Of a DNA stretch of 64,000 bases, positions 31,101 through 38,629 are shown piece by piece. How positions within the stretch are numbered: position 1 is the first letter of the stretch; every line of letters starts with the position of its first letter. A program made the translations under genes and the position numbers. Under the pieces are notes generated by a model. The model saw only the letters and a program-made list of their open reading frames with translations. It was not told where the DNA came from and did not search any database. Origin of the DNA: Bradyrhizobium sp. CCGE-LA001 (lineage in GTDB: Bacteria; Pseudomonadota; Alphaproteobacteria; Rhizobiales; Xanthobacteraceae); contig NZ_CP013949.1 in NCBI RefSeq assembly GCF_000296215.2, positions 7,309,501 through 7,373,500 of the forward strand, given 5' to 3'.

Positions 31101-33579
31101 GCTCGCGTGTTCCAACGGCTGGCTCGACCCCAAGGGACTGGCCGGCCGTCCGAACGCCAGAGTCCTGGTTCTCAACTGGCTGGAGAACATCCTTGATATC
31201 GGCGAGTCTCAGCTTGCCGGCCAGCGTCTTTCGACCACCGAACTTGCCCGCGAGACGTTCGCCCTCGCGCGCAAGGTGCTCGGTGACCGGCCGCGACGGC
31301 TGCGCCACCAGGATCCCGACACCGCGGACAAGCTTCGCAGCTTCGTTCCCGAATCACCGCCCCTGAACCGGCGTCTTGCCCTATTGTGGGATCGCACTGA
31401 CCGTCTCGCTACCGCCATCCAGCGTTGCGAGAACAGCCGTCAGATCATAAATGATCGCACACAGCGCGCCCTGTCACGGTCTCCCGTGGCCACGCCAGCC
31501 TACGGCGACATGCGGCTGCACGATGGCTGGATGTGGCGCCATGCCTACGACAGCACCGAACTCGATCGTGACGAATGGCTGGTACCGCCGCCGCATTACC
31601 GGTTCAACGTCGTCCTGCAGAAGGCGCTCGAGCTGTGCGCCGAAACGCGCAGCTTCGGTGCCGCGCTGATGTCCGCCTTCGAGAGAGGCGATGCAGAAGA
31701 ACTAGCCCTGCTGCGCTCAAGGCACGAGGTGCAGATCAATCGACTGCTACTCGATGTACGACGCTCGCAGTGGCGTGAGGCCGACTGGCAACAGCAGGCG
31801 CTACAGAAGGCGCGCGAGATCCTGGAGATCAAGAAGCAGCATATCGAACACCTCATTCAGGTCGGGCTTATTTCGGACGAGCAGTCGTATTTCGCCCACA
31901 TGGAAGTGGCGAAGATGCTCACTGCCGCCACCGAGGGGTTCGAAATTGCCGCGCAGGTACTCCTCCTTGTCCCCGAGGTGTATGTCGGCGTTTGCTCGAT
32001 GGTGAAGTTCGTCAGTGGGCAGAAGTACTCAGCCAGCTCGAAGATTGGCGCCAGCTTGTTGCACATGCTGGCTTCGGTCAACAGTATGGACGCCTCCATC
32101 GACTCGATGCGAGGGTCGTTTGCCCGCCGCGAGGAAGAATGGCGCCACCAACTGGAGGTTGTGAAGATCGAGCTCGAACAGGTGCGCCGTCAGATTCTCG
32201 CTGCGGACCGGCGGCAGGATATTGCGTTACGCGAGTTGAACATCCATCAGGACACCGTCTTGAATGCGCAGGAAATCCAGCGTTTCCAGCAGAGCAAGTT
32301 CACCAATGCTGAACATTTCTGCTGGCTTCAGGACAATCTCGCCGGGCTCTATCGCGAGATGTTTGACGTCGCGCTTGCGGCAGCAAAGGACGCCGAAAAC
32401 GCCTTCCGCTACGAGCGACACTATGCATCCTCCGGTTTTCTCGCGTCGGTATCCTGGACCAACTATCGCGAGGGCATGACGGCGGGCGATCACCTGCTGA
32501 TGGCTCTTCGCCGCATGGAGCAGACTTACCTGCAGCAGAACGTGCGCGAATACGAACTCGGCAAGAGTGTTTCGCTGCGGCTCTGCGCGCCGGACGCGCT
32601 CGTCAGCCTGCGACTGACGGGCACCTGTGAGGTCGATCTGCCGGAGTGGATGCTAGATCTGGAAATGCCGGGACACTATCGGCGCCGGATCAAGAACGTG
32701 GCGTTGAGCGTGCTTTGCGCGACAGGCCCCTATCATACCGTCAACGCTAAGTTGACCCTGCTATCGGATGCGGTGAGGTTGTCGCCTCAGGTCGACCCGC
32801 AGTATCCGGAGCAGGTCGTGCTGGCAGGTGATCCGCGGTTCGTGCGCCGTTACGCCGCACATCAATCGATCGTCACAACGTCGGCCCAGAACGATACCGG
32901 CCTGTTCGAGACCAATCTGCGCGACGAACGCTATCTGCCCTTCGAAGGCGCCGGCATGATTAGCCGGTGGCGAATCGAAATGGACCCGACGACGACTCAG
33001 TTCGACCCGGACTCCTTGACCGACGTGGTGCTGCACTTCCGCTACACCGCCATGGAGGGCGGCGCAGAGATGCGCGAACAGGCGCGAACCACAGCCAGGC
33101 AAAATCTCCCCGTGGAAGGAAATCCTGCGAACCGGTATCTGGACATCCAGCACGACTTTCCGGCCCAGTGGACCAATCTGCGCGAAGGCAGCGCAACCCG
33201 TATCTCTGTACAGGTCGATCGCGACATGTTTCCCTGGAGCCGGAACAACGAGAATGTTGTTGTCGAAGAGCTCGACGTCTACTTCAAGCCCGAGGCTGGA
33301 GCGAGCCTCCCGCCGCTCCTGGAAATCAAGGTGAACGGCCAACCCTGCGAGGCTGCGCTTGTCGATCAGTCTTACGGACCCGTTTATCACGTCAGGCTGT
33401 CGCTCTCGCCGTCGGTCATTCAATCCGGGACCGCGAGTGCCTCAATCCAACTCGAAATTGCAGCGCCGGTCGGTGCCGCCGTCCCGCAGCCAGAGGTGCT
33501 GCTGGTTTGCTTGAAATACTTTTTCGCGCCACCGAAAACGGAGGTAGCACCTTGCGAACGCTTTGCCTCGCTCAATTGA
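22192..33579 (+). CDS. Giant TcA-like toxin-complex translocation subunit
   Basis: About 3,795 residues from ATG 22192. The TTG at 22078 would add 38 residues that look non-coding. The C-terminal third is clearly TcA. An ABC-toxin N-type region lies at about 2510-2690 (LLLDVETGTCAATPRFEEA, then EYRRWEAWQYRSVYPENYRE). A helical pore-forming region with a hydrophobic stretch (IAAQVLLLVPEVYVGVCSMV) follows at about 3140-3450. The TcB-binding domain ends the protein (about 3445-3790), with the family signature PGHYRRRIKNVALSV...GPYHTVNAKL. TcA pentamers bind the host surface and inject the BC cocoon's content. Known TcA proteins are about 2,500 residues; the excess here is a beta-rich N-terminal domain of about 500 residues and a long helical insert (about 1090-1450). 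A membrane-protein gene follows at 33653. Confidence 0.88.
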   Translation: MSSLQFFIYLLDQTQQTGKDELGPVSVEFYERKIDGSDEQLLVLVNGAYVPSLPVPGATQLFTGEDPLTDMSGTNNTPGVLDAQWKPWAEVWTEYKPYVGLPANQHTRVRKRVEVQRSIPLQGNFDFQIVVKRDVKGTVREIGRSELFRNCRDDLTDLSPMDEESLIWIGVPSAGQERLPGAASASTDVQYERVRGETANVLKDEGVTLTALSYTAIAEIAAQSVSGLDVIGMPPPTPAKKLYDPDSDSMPALKTHGIRLALEAEVQQRKIGSEQAARDRAALVAALSTGFTCQQWTADPATAGRFSWLVPVDPAIWNPAYSNTTVRVDVTNIDPLTLRVPAAYFYAVSKDLDAGTLALERYNLAAGNTEVSLRAKFRQAQTRRVIGQTHSPITDAANIDPASPSLSDRLAARRLQGLAPLDLDGRPQPSTHSDAVKLSYANCKALFDDWLGTDRPDDEYWKNIAGSAQTTHFQLIRQVVCAGVAKPVPVGGVAGPSFAEYLETDPVFAAVTTVDGLKAENEGAWAEAFKQYWAGDIDELAARQQWQTLLLRLRRYLATPPGPAAAFAPPGASKFSARPASVAGLKDFFDANPTFRFDPMPGDRPTTAASIKALPITDESVKRQLLVLYFLDRAAGPGDDRLLKMEALYFRGFTDPWPVARLSEDQFKAALLGTLAYADALGIHGRAVTLTNEFPEPPDDRDNTSPVESVFRPVNHDGLLTDCMPAEHLSPFGPAGYARALLDKKRDPTVASLGAEIAGRRGDLGALDVTAANTFTPVPAVDVVNEALESLVGLAEADIDAHPNGELPAVAAPAIFQTSIGVTADELTAVPEHSTPSAPADAAALTRQKAAYDRLREDFSSFTRPYHQPLDITRSYLEHMGSRRYDTMRTFRKDIHEFVKQPQDMANAKAFAPYLPPEFDTQTHLRRYPVRIDTAREYLKLSVEEHREVFTETLNNSRQKLWQFWGYESAPGTGHNDTPKWADWLDTHRVVMRPDANARPAGVRRLSEFLLRSALSYREFRDLVACGFVPIMVARGLPEEEPCDIGEYEIDFAPLNADVALERLAVFLRLWRLLRKIPHTDYSFEGILQRLRRAREQMRNWDGARASIAAIEAAVRAFIAAFEKAGTTPVDPANQHAASDAVRVAFAALPNQYVQLAAADAAIDALKTRLERLESSANAQVTDDIRTHAGRIKASLTASEVARKSIENIETQAEGLAVAIASGEVRTALKQRVRELRVSLADGSDALDSLADLPAALTMLDGLLPAASAAPVIRNAKAQIAAVLPGMATVPNVKAAATAAGQDMDNAVAVWWPSTIEIDNAFIQGKLDALTTALKAQLGRLGLLPAASNRVKAFAKELGRLPLDQLKTQATVDKCEELLTALNEDRLQDEIRDTVTPVSVKIDSLPATFPGAAAARERLRDLIDLINGEPRDGSFAGPLGEIEDLLGWWEKLAATDQSFLALKQTCDVLGLYNGANINADFIRQLAAMQMLRDDYALCLIDVLPLWLPAAGGADTPVTEQAKKDLAAVIQERANCYRKEPKKRILHAEEFGEIADLTSLRSDAGNDNYPAFLQPTHTLRFVEVCFKIAHSDFSVGELSFLYLNRHLTTFEDDPFRVETVENNIRENPFADKFSDCTDASMLRLQRLLRGAAYGSMISDRPDASDGHKPTWDQNGGEKSKLKGKFALSDDDFKRLDRVFAADRQPDGLWSPTPNNDDLNKLWLRLADELKKLGYSDLDALKSLLTEDKPKFTTGLLEADVTRYTQKNPAQPKKYDFSAIFAFDPATNKLSCTGLLDPVDILTEATRLRKTDTTDTTPFPPCKPGEVTAIRDLFEQPRRTLAKFSLILPDQREAARRLLRPKKAADRMKVFVRYFFIFFRQQLVVADHLAAHVLQREPVKNPDVELDNLSTTARYLLLHHIEADENWKDNSGAFQYPANPNAKAIAGILGLRGTGIWTTFSSFKPPGPYTDVFNQRFDRYVAQVPGAPGLPNPNYGQLQTPPAFPVFPPFANLPLTTALMREISGSLNYLDHANDKYGDNVGPNSNDWLYNVPKPLRVPEPVDHLFLHPIPPTQQQVELRSGYQLRSDPADKARYGGAVPYYIEWNGRLQVTIKGEHRFVTSFKLPDGEEGPLGTTTIPNLTDDGMRIEIAGATKEIVPLHAPGGASDSLALFGNDADGAFHTAPVFTNLEPRHYDVKLTFVDYSVDPSIYEISKGPSGIKDRHVAWVGVFVNSPEASSLHGLSDIAVTRSFPKNPPGGGDTTSTEFFEVLAQSLFIEVKEARDFPGYAGAAPPLPFFYPEPYYFSSIRDIRRSYQRAFKAVLFCHRFRLVEKEVAFLLSKGTDFRGIAHTWATTTGNWESRKLNFDFNQWSVGDAFRHRPDGEDVRQYPEAHMPDRVWPLFDQWERFHDYVQLRSDVSAAATPLWQLFSDAANPATPPTAQRLVCDHLGLKASVAPDALLYTIDASPDYPELAKTALKTEEWPIRVWQAAQWQYARQRRFAAARGVAPANCREWARFEPNVPSLREYITEAYLENGPVRRYANLAQLNGPLRERARLALVGYLTSLDRCTMPQMNGGPPFACSARDLSERLLLDVETGTCAATPRFEEACAALRTYVQRLRLGLEEVSTDDISRDFLEDWDLRLAEYRRWEAWQYRSVYPENYREAYLINAASHTESFAFLERHLQQESLTADQDWDDLAPPLMPAIPGLVRWIDRLPSLSEALPTKPDGYENLTRRDRALSRTALSPAEVTNKVDGRETNSMRMFRDAPLELDGRFVRLQCSTTDREDDFYFWLVDGAAYDKPTQDAGQDWEHPYNHDDYVTGIPASLLGWDTRKKVRLAWCRIRDGIADDVRVSDYGVPLAASDSNLKFDKRDVDLLVFQVDGAAKIDQRFVYDPDENIARVLVQTTWNAGTAPPAGGLSSFPHFMAAAPGAAASPATFHAPALLVQKHLRLHDRGDAAREWLEFLHKPLACSNGWLDPKGLAGRPNARVLVLNWLENILDIGESQLAGQRLSTTELARETFALARKVLGDRPRRLRHQDPDTADKLRSFVPESPPLNRRLALLWDRTDRLATAIQRCENSRQIINDRTQRALSRSPVATPAYGDMRLHDGWMWRHAYDSTELDRDEWLVPPPHYRFNVVLQKALELCAETRSFGAALMSAFERGDAEELALLRSRHEVQINRLLLDVRRSQWREADWQQQALQKAREILEIKKQHIEHLIQVGLISDEQSYFAHMEVAKMLTAATEGFEIAAQVLLLVPEVYVGVCSMVKFVSGQKYSASSKIGASLLHMLASVNSMDASIDSMRGSFARREEEWRHQLEVVKIELEQVRRQILAADRRQDIALRELNIHQDTVLNAQEIQRFQQSKFTNAEHFCWLQDNLAGLYREMFDVALAAAKDAENAFRYERHYASSGFLASVSWTNYREGMTAGDHLLMALRRMEQTYLQQNVREYELGKSVSLRLCAPDALVSLRLTGTCEVDLPEWMLDLEMPGHYRRRIKNVALSVLCATGPYHTVNAKLTLLSDAVRLSPQVDPQYPEQVVLAGDPRFVRRYAAHQSIVTTSAQNDTGLFETNLRDERYLPFEGAGMISRWRIEMDPTTTQFDPDSLTDVVLHFRYTAMEGGAEMREQARTTARQNLPVEGNPANRYLDIQHDFPAQWTNLREGSATRISVQVDRDMFPWSRNNENVVVEELDVYFKPEAGASLPPLLEIKVNGQPCEAALVDQSYGPVYHVRLSLSPSVIQSGTASASIQLEIAAPVGAAVPQPEVLLVCLKYFFAPPKTEVAPCERFASLN

Positions 33580-33652
33580 TCTGGTGGGGGCATTCGTCGC
33601 GGACCGATATTTGACAATGGAGCGTCATGAGGACGTGGATCAGGGGGCACAA

Positions 33653-35413
33653 ATGAGTGCATTGACGAGATTTCAGATCGTGTGGGCCGAGACGAAGGAC
33701 CTGCAGGTGCCCGCCGGCGGAGATGCGACGACGCTGGCGAGGCTACGGCAGCAGGTGGCCGCAATCGCCAGCGAAGCCGAAAGGAGCTTTTCGCGCTTCG
33801 AGTCCGTCCCGGCCCAGGACGATGATCTGTATGGAGCGGACGTCGCCGCTTGCACAGCCGCCGCGGCCGAGGCGGCAGTACCCGATGCGCTGAAGAACAT
33901 GCGTGTGATCCTGTGGCCCAGCGCCGACGGCAAGACGCTGACCAAGGATGAAGCCCTTCCCGCGCCATGGGACACCGCGACACCGGATACAATGGAGCTG
34001 ATTGGACGTTTCACGGTCGATGGCCACGAAGTGTCGGCATTTTCGCGCGCGGTTCGCCCGAATGAAGATGCGCCCCGTTTCGTCTCGCTGGTGACCGGGA
34101 CAGGCCTGCCGCCTGGTACCTCCGTGTACGTGCCGCGCGAGGTTCGGCGCAAGCCGGTCGACGCGAAAACCGCACGGGTGGCATTTTGGCTCGCCGTCGC
34201 CTCGATTGCCCTCTTTGCCGTGGCATGTCTATGGTCGATGAGTGTGGGCGACGTGACGCGAGCAGCTCGGAACGCCTTTGCGGCCAGACTTGCGGCTACT
34301 GTGCCCGCTGCAGCGCCCGCCCCTGCCGCTCCTGCAGCCCCAGCCGCTGGAGCTCCCGCAGCTCCAGCGGCGCCTGCGGCCCCCGCTGCGGCTCCGGCGG
34401 CCGTTGCGGCCCCTGCGACACCTGAGACAAAGTGCTCAAGCCAATTTGACGATAAGCGGCCATCCACACTGTTCGGCGCGCCGCAAGACTGGTTGCCAGG
34501 AACCGCAGGAAAGGACGGCGCCTGCCTGACGGAGTGGCTAAAGGCTGTTAGCGATGCGCAGAACGCTTCCAATCGCGACTGGTGGTCGCGGACCAAGGTA
34601 TGGTTGGCAAAATGGACCGTCTCTGATTCAGGATACGCGTTCTCATTGCGAATGCCGATCCTTCTGACGATGGCATCAATTATCATGGTGGCGCTTGCGG
34701 CCGGTCTCGGCGTGATGGGTCGGCCGCTTGGCCTGTTCATCGACAAGCGCAACCGAATGAGCCTCACCAAAGTTCAATTCGCGATCTGGCTTGTGATCCT
34801 GATGGGACCGCTTGCGGCCTACGCTCTGTTCAACGTCGGTTTTTGGGCGGAGAGTTTGGGCCGAATCCAGGAAGGCGTGGCGTACGCGACCAGTGCAGCC
34901 AACGATTCGCAACTGAAGCCTTGGGCGACAAAGTTATCAGGCTTGCTGGAATTTACACCCAGCATGGAATCGACATTGTGGGCTCTGCTCGGAATCTCCG
35001 GTGGGACAACCATTCTGTCGAGCTTCATAACCCAGCCGGGCACGACGTCCGCTTCCCCTGCCGGTGCCACGCCTGTGCTTCCTCCGCGAAGGACACGCAT
35101 CCTCACAAACGATGATCCGAAGGATGCCGCGCTTGCAGACCTAGTCTATGGTGAGACGGCGGAGGATGATGGAGTTGTCGATTCTACAAGGGTGCAAACG
35201 ATTGTCATCACCGGCGTACTCGCAGCAATCTATGTGAGCCTGGCCCTAGAGGCGGCCGAACGAATCGGCGGATTGTCTGCAACCGGAGCTGTCGCCGAAG
35301 CGCGGCAGGTCTTTTCGAGCATGCCGCCGGTCGGCGCGACGTTCTTGTGGCTGCTCGGCCTCAGTCACGCCACGCTGCTGGGTGGAAAACTGGTCGGAGC
35401 GTATAAACGATAA
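33653..35413 (+). CDS. Multi-pass membrane protein with Ala/Pro-rich linker, Tc-operon companion
   Basis: 586 residues from ATG 33653, which has AGGGGG six bases upstream. The ATG at 33617 and the TTG at 33563, which overlaps the TcA stop, are weaker starts. Order: a soluble N-terminal domain (about 165 residues), TM1 (WLAVASIALFAVACLW), an Ala/Pro linker (about 216-260), a small domain with two Cys, then a TM pair (about 329-398) around GRPLGLFIDKRNRMSLTKVQ, and three more TMs at about 439-459, 514-534 and 560-580. The stretch between the TM pair resembles a motif in uncharacterised membrane proteins of other bacteria, but I cannot name the family. Its place directly after TcA suggests a role in toxin export, membrane docking or release. 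It lacks the small size of a holin. Confidence 0.6.
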   Translation: MSALTRFQIVWAETKDLQVPAGGDATTLARLRQQVAAIASEAERSFSRFESVPAQDDDLYGADVAACTAAAAEAAVPDALKNMRVILWPSADGKTLTKDEALPAPWDTATPDTMELIGRFTVDGHEVSAFSRAVRPNEDAPRFVSLVTGTGLPPGTSVYVPREVRRKPVDAKTARVAFWLAVASIALFAVACLWSMSVGDVTRAARNAFAARLAATVPAAAPAPAAPAAPAAGAPAAPAAPAAPAAAPAAVAAPATPETKCSSQFDDKRPSTLFGAPQDWLPGTAGKDGACLTEWLKAVSDAQNASNRDWWSRTKVWLAKWTVSDSGYAFSLRMPILLTMASIIMVALAAGLGVMGRPLGLFIDKRNRMSLTKVQFAIWLVILMGPLAAYALFNVGFWAESLGRIQEGVAYATSAANDSQLKPWATKLSGLLEFTPSMESTLWALLGISGGTTILSSFITQPGTTSASPAGATPVLPPRRTRILTNDDPKDAALADLVYGETAEDDGVVDSTRVQTIVITGVLAAIYVSLALEAAERIGGLSATGAVAEARQVFSSMPPVGATFLWLLGLSHATLLGGKLVGAYKR

Positions 35414-35745
35414 CGACAATCCTTCTGTTGAACCGCAGCTCGCTCGCGCTGCGCAGATGAGCACTTGATAATTAGACTCATTTCGGAGGTAGCTTGGCGA
35501 GAAAGCTGGTTGGAACGACGTTCGTACGAAAACATGTTATGCCAGCAAAATTTGACTATCAGCCCACGGCAGTTGCTCGGCTTCGGAGCATCTGCGCCAA
35601 TCCCCTTTGAATTCGCGCATCTGAGGTCTTCCCACAAACCGAGCGAAAGGTCAGTTGCCCTGCGGCGTTAGGCGTCCTCCTCAATGTCTTACAGAATGCC
35701 TAAGGCAGCTCGCGACCCATTGATGCAAAGGGTAGGCTACGCAAA
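35414..35745. other. Gap between convergent Tc and defence operons
   Basis: About 330 bases where the plus-strand Tc operon and the minus-strand defence operon end facing each other. Only short, overlapping, non-coding-looking frames are present. A stem GCAGC...GCTGC near 35435 could help termination but lacks a T-run. GC content begins to fall here relative to the Tc genes. Confidence 0.4.
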
Positions 35746-36840
35746 TCACAACGGATTGGCCGCATCGAACACTCCTTTGGCTCGGCACGCTTCGAGAAAC
35801 GGCATTTTCAGGAAATTGGCTTCAGCAAATGGGCTCTTCAACGTTTGCTTAGCGAGGATCTGCAGGAAAGCCTCTGGCGATCTGCCCTCTTCTTGCCACT
35901 CATCCAAGACTTGGGTGATCCAATACTTGCCGTCATTCTCGCCTAGCACCTTGGCCTTGTAGCGCTCGTCAATGCCGTAGACGTCACGCCAAGTATCAAT
36001 CTCATCGACCAACGTCGCCGGACCGAAATGTATGCTGATGTCTTGCGGGGTGAGTGCCGAAACGTCCGGCTTTGCTATGTTAACCACAATCTCGATGGGC
36101 TGTGGGTCCGTACAGTATGGATAAAATACTTTCCGCCGCTTGGTACCACCTGCAGGATCCTTAACGGGGTGAGCCGGGTCTTTACTGGTCTTATAGCTGC
36201 TGTTGCAGTTGTGGCAGGCCGGGACAAGATTCCGGAGATTGATCGAGTTGAAGGGATACAGCGCCTTGGGTAGGTAATGGTCGTAGGCCTCGCGCTTAGT
36301 GTGGTATTGACCATGCAAGTCGCTGATGCCGCAAAACGGGCACTTGCCTGCCTTGTTCGCTTTCAGGAAAGAGCGGTAGTGATTGTCGATGTCGCCGATC
36401 TTATTCCTCAAGGTGGTCAAATCTAGTAGTGACTGTGAGTACAGCCCTTTGAAAAACGACGAGAGCTGATCGCTCAGGTCTTTGAGGGCGACTGGAATGT
36501 CGGCATAACGCACCAGCTGCGTGATCGAATCGTTGGCACAAACCTTCTCGACATTGTTATTGCCCCGGTACCATTGCTTGAACTGTTCGATCTGCGGCTC
36601 GTCCAGTTTCGAGAATAGATTGTAGATTCGCTCGACGTGCCCATAGAAGAAATCTGCGCCATTAGCATCCGAGTAGAAGAAGGCCTGCATCACGTCGTGC
36701 AGTTCAGGCTTGGTTGCAAACAAGCTCAGGTTAAAACGCTCACTGTCTGGCGCCTTGCACCACACCTCGAAAAAGATGAAATCGATGAATTCCTGCATCT
36801 TCTCCATCTGATGCGGCACGTAAGTGTAGGAAAACAGCAT
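35746..36840 (-). CDS. ptuB: HNH endonuclease, PtuB-like (Septu-type partner of the AAA ATPase)
   Basis: 364 residues. The C-terminal half holds an HNH/zinc module: CPFCG, then EAYDHYLPKALYPFNSINLRNLVPACHNCN, that is C-x2-C, the DH of the metal site, the central Asn and the second C-x2-C. The N-terminal 150 residues are helical and unassigned. Its ATG at 36840 shares one base with the TGA of the ATPase gene (TGATG), a sign of translational coupling. An ATPase immediately followed by an HNH nuclease is the Septu (PtuA/PtuB) arrangement, in which the nuclease is unleashed on phage infection. The Septu assignment rests on order and motifs; PtuB divergence makes it tentative, and it might instead be a nuclease specific to restriction-associated ATPases. 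Confidence 0.65.
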   Translation of the reverse strand: MLFSYTYVPHQMEKMQEFIDFIFFEVWCKAPDSERFNLSLFATKPELHDVMQAFFYSDANGADFFYGHVERIYNLFSKLDEPQIEQFKQWYRGNNNVEKVCANDSITQLVRYADIPVALKDLSDQLSSFFKGLYSQSLLDLTTLRNKIGDIDNHYRSFLKANKAGKCPFCGISDLHGQYHTKREAYDHYLPKALYPFNSINLRNLVPACHNCNSSYKTSKDPAHPVKDPAGGTKRRKVFYPYCTDPQPIEIVVNIAKPDVSALTPQDISIHFGPATLVDEIDTWRDVYGIDERYKAKVLGENDGKYWITQVLDEWQEEGRSPEAFLQILAKQTLKSPFAEANFLKMPFLEACRAKGVFDAANPL

Positions 36841-38627
36841 CAACCTTGTCCTTCCGCAGCCGCGCCTTCGGCTTTGTCGAGCATTGCCTTCATTAGCAGG
36901 ATCTTTTCCACCGAGTCGCCTAGCTCTCTGTTGACCTCATCGATCAATGCTGAGGTCTCTTCGCCGCCCGTCTCGAGGCGGCCGCGCAAATCGTCCAGCA
37001 TTGCCTGGGCGTAAGCACCGATGGTCTCACGCTTGCCAAAGGTGTTCATGGTGATCTTGTTTATCGAGGCACCCAAGGTGTTGTAGTCGGGCCGTTCGAT
37101 ACTCGCCTTGCCAGTGGATGGGTCCTTACTGAAAACCAATACATTCTCGGGCCTGCTATCGCTGATCAGAAAGGGCGTGTGGGTGGTAATCAACATTTCC
37201 TGTCCAACATCGCCATTGCCGGGTAGGCACTGCCGCAGGCGACTAATGAAATTGGCGCGCCAGTTTGGGTTAAAGTGAGTTTCCGGCTCGTCGAGTAGGA
37301 AAAGACTGTTGGTATTTCGGAACAGAAGACACAGACCCAGGCTATGAAGCAATTGATGCTCGCCGTCTGACAACTCCTTCAGCATCATCGGCTGGGCCAC
37401 ATCCCGCTTACTGAAGCGTACAAACTTGAAGCGCATAACGCGCTGGTCCGATGCCAGAGTTGGCACCGTTTCGCTCACATAATGGCTCGTGGACTTGTAC
37501 AGGTCGGCCTTTAGCGAAGCGCCAACTGAGTACAGGTTCAAAGTCAGCAACACCTGAAAGGCTTGGAAGAGCGCTAGCGGCGAGCTGTCAAAGTTCTCGC
37601 GGAACGCCTTCTTGGTGGCGTCATTCACCCAATAATCTAAGATCAGCGTGTCGGAGACCTCATCCAGATAGCTCAGCGTGGCGCAGCGCATCAATGCTGT
37701 CACCATCAGTGAGGATTTTTGGTCACCCTCCAATAATTGGACCAGGTTTAAGCGGTAACTAGTTGTGCCTTGATCGTTAGTCTCAGCGCGCAAGGCGGGG
37801 TTGCTTTCAACAATATCGTCGAGCGACTGGCTTTGGTTCTGGCCTTCGTTCGCAAAGACAGTGAGTTGCTCAGGCTGCAGAGGAATACTGCGCCGGAGGA
37901 TAATGCGAAATTCTTTTAGCGCCTCAATGCCGACATCAGTCCGGAATGGATGTAGTGTCGGCTCGTCCTGAAATAGCAGATTGCAAAGCAGGATGGCCTG
38001 ACTGAAGCCGTTATCGAGATAAGCCAGCCGTGCTTCTGGATGTCCTGGATAGGGTAACTGCCGGGTCAGGGCATTCCAGTATTCATCGAATTGAACGAAG
38101 CGCAGCTTAAAGAATGGTAGACTCAGAATTTCGTTCTCGCCGGACGAGTAACCCAGCACATACTGAGGCAATAGGATGGCATGGCCGCCTTGGGTGACTT
38201 CATATCCGTCGATGTCGAAGTCACTCTGGTTCTCCCAAAGAAAAATAGCTGACCCGCCAGGAACCTTCCGAACCCCGACCTTTGCCCATATGGGGCCATC
38301 AGGGCGGCGGTATTCGGTCGGGATCCGAATTAGATAGTCCAATTCAAACCCGACTGGAGAGAAATCAAGATCAGAGTTCTGCAACACTTCTGGCAGAAAG
38401 CTGCGGCGCACACGCAGAATTTCCAGCTGAAAGAAGATGGCAGCTAGCGCTTCAAGCAAGTTCGATTTACCGCTGCCGTTGGGCCCGGCGCAGACGAAGG
38501 GAGCAAAACCCTCGACCTTGTCTAACTCCTCTTGCAGTGTCCATTCGGTACGGAAGTGATGCTCAAAACCGGATGGCAGGCTGCGAAAACCTGACGGATC
38601 GGTGATCTTTAGCCGCAGCAGCTTCAT
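36840..38627 (-). CDS. ptuA: AAA ATPase associated with the restriction system (PtuA-like)
   Basis: 595 residues. Walker A GPNGSGKSNL is near residue 52, after an ABC/SMC-type N-terminus (MKLLRLKITDPSGFRSL). The signature-like ELSDGEHQLLHSLGL, the Walker B block SLFLLDEPETHFNP and the switch TTHTPFLISD lie at about residues 415-500. This is the layout of OLD/PtuA-type ATPases that power an associated nuclease. The gene begins two bases after the hsdS stop, and its stop overlaps the HNH start, so it is translationally coupled to both. Annotators often call such proteins restriction-system-associated AAA ATPases; PtuA of Septu is the closest functional model. Base composition is markedly less GC-rich than the chromosome. 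Confidence 0.75.
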   Translation of the reverse strand: MKLLRLKITDPSGFRSLPSGFEHHFRTEWTLQEELDKVEGFAPFVCAGPNGSGKSNLLEALAAIFFQLEILRVRRSFLPEVLQNSDLDFSPVGFELDYLIRIPTEYRRPDGPIWAKVGVRKVPGGSAIFLWENQSDFDIDGYEVTQGGHAILLPQYVLGYSSGENEILSLPFFKLRFVQFDEYWNALTRQLPYPGHPEARLAYLDNGFSQAILLCNLLFQDEPTLHPFRTDVGIEALKEFRIILRRSIPLQPEQLTVFANEGQNQSQSLDDIVESNPALRAETNDQGTTSYRLNLVQLLEGDQKSSLMVTALMRCATLSYLDEVSDTLILDYWVNDATKKAFRENFDSSPLALFQAFQVLLTLNLYSVGASLKADLYKSTSHYVSETVPTLASDQRVMRFKFVRFSKRDVAQPMMLKELSDGEHQLLHSLGLCLLFRNTNSLFLLDEPETHFNPNWRANFISRLRQCLPGNGDVGQEMLITTHTPFLISDSRPENVLVFSKDPSTGKASIERPDYNTLGASINKITMNTFGKRETIGAYAQAMLDDLRGRLETGGEETSALIDEVNRELGDSVEKILLMKAMLDKAEGAAAEGQG

Positions 38628-38629
38628 AC

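Noticed and set aside
6422..35413. Type VI secretion cluster
   Set aside because: A DUF2235 protein is present, but no Hcp, VgrG, TssB/C or ClpV gene is visible in the window.
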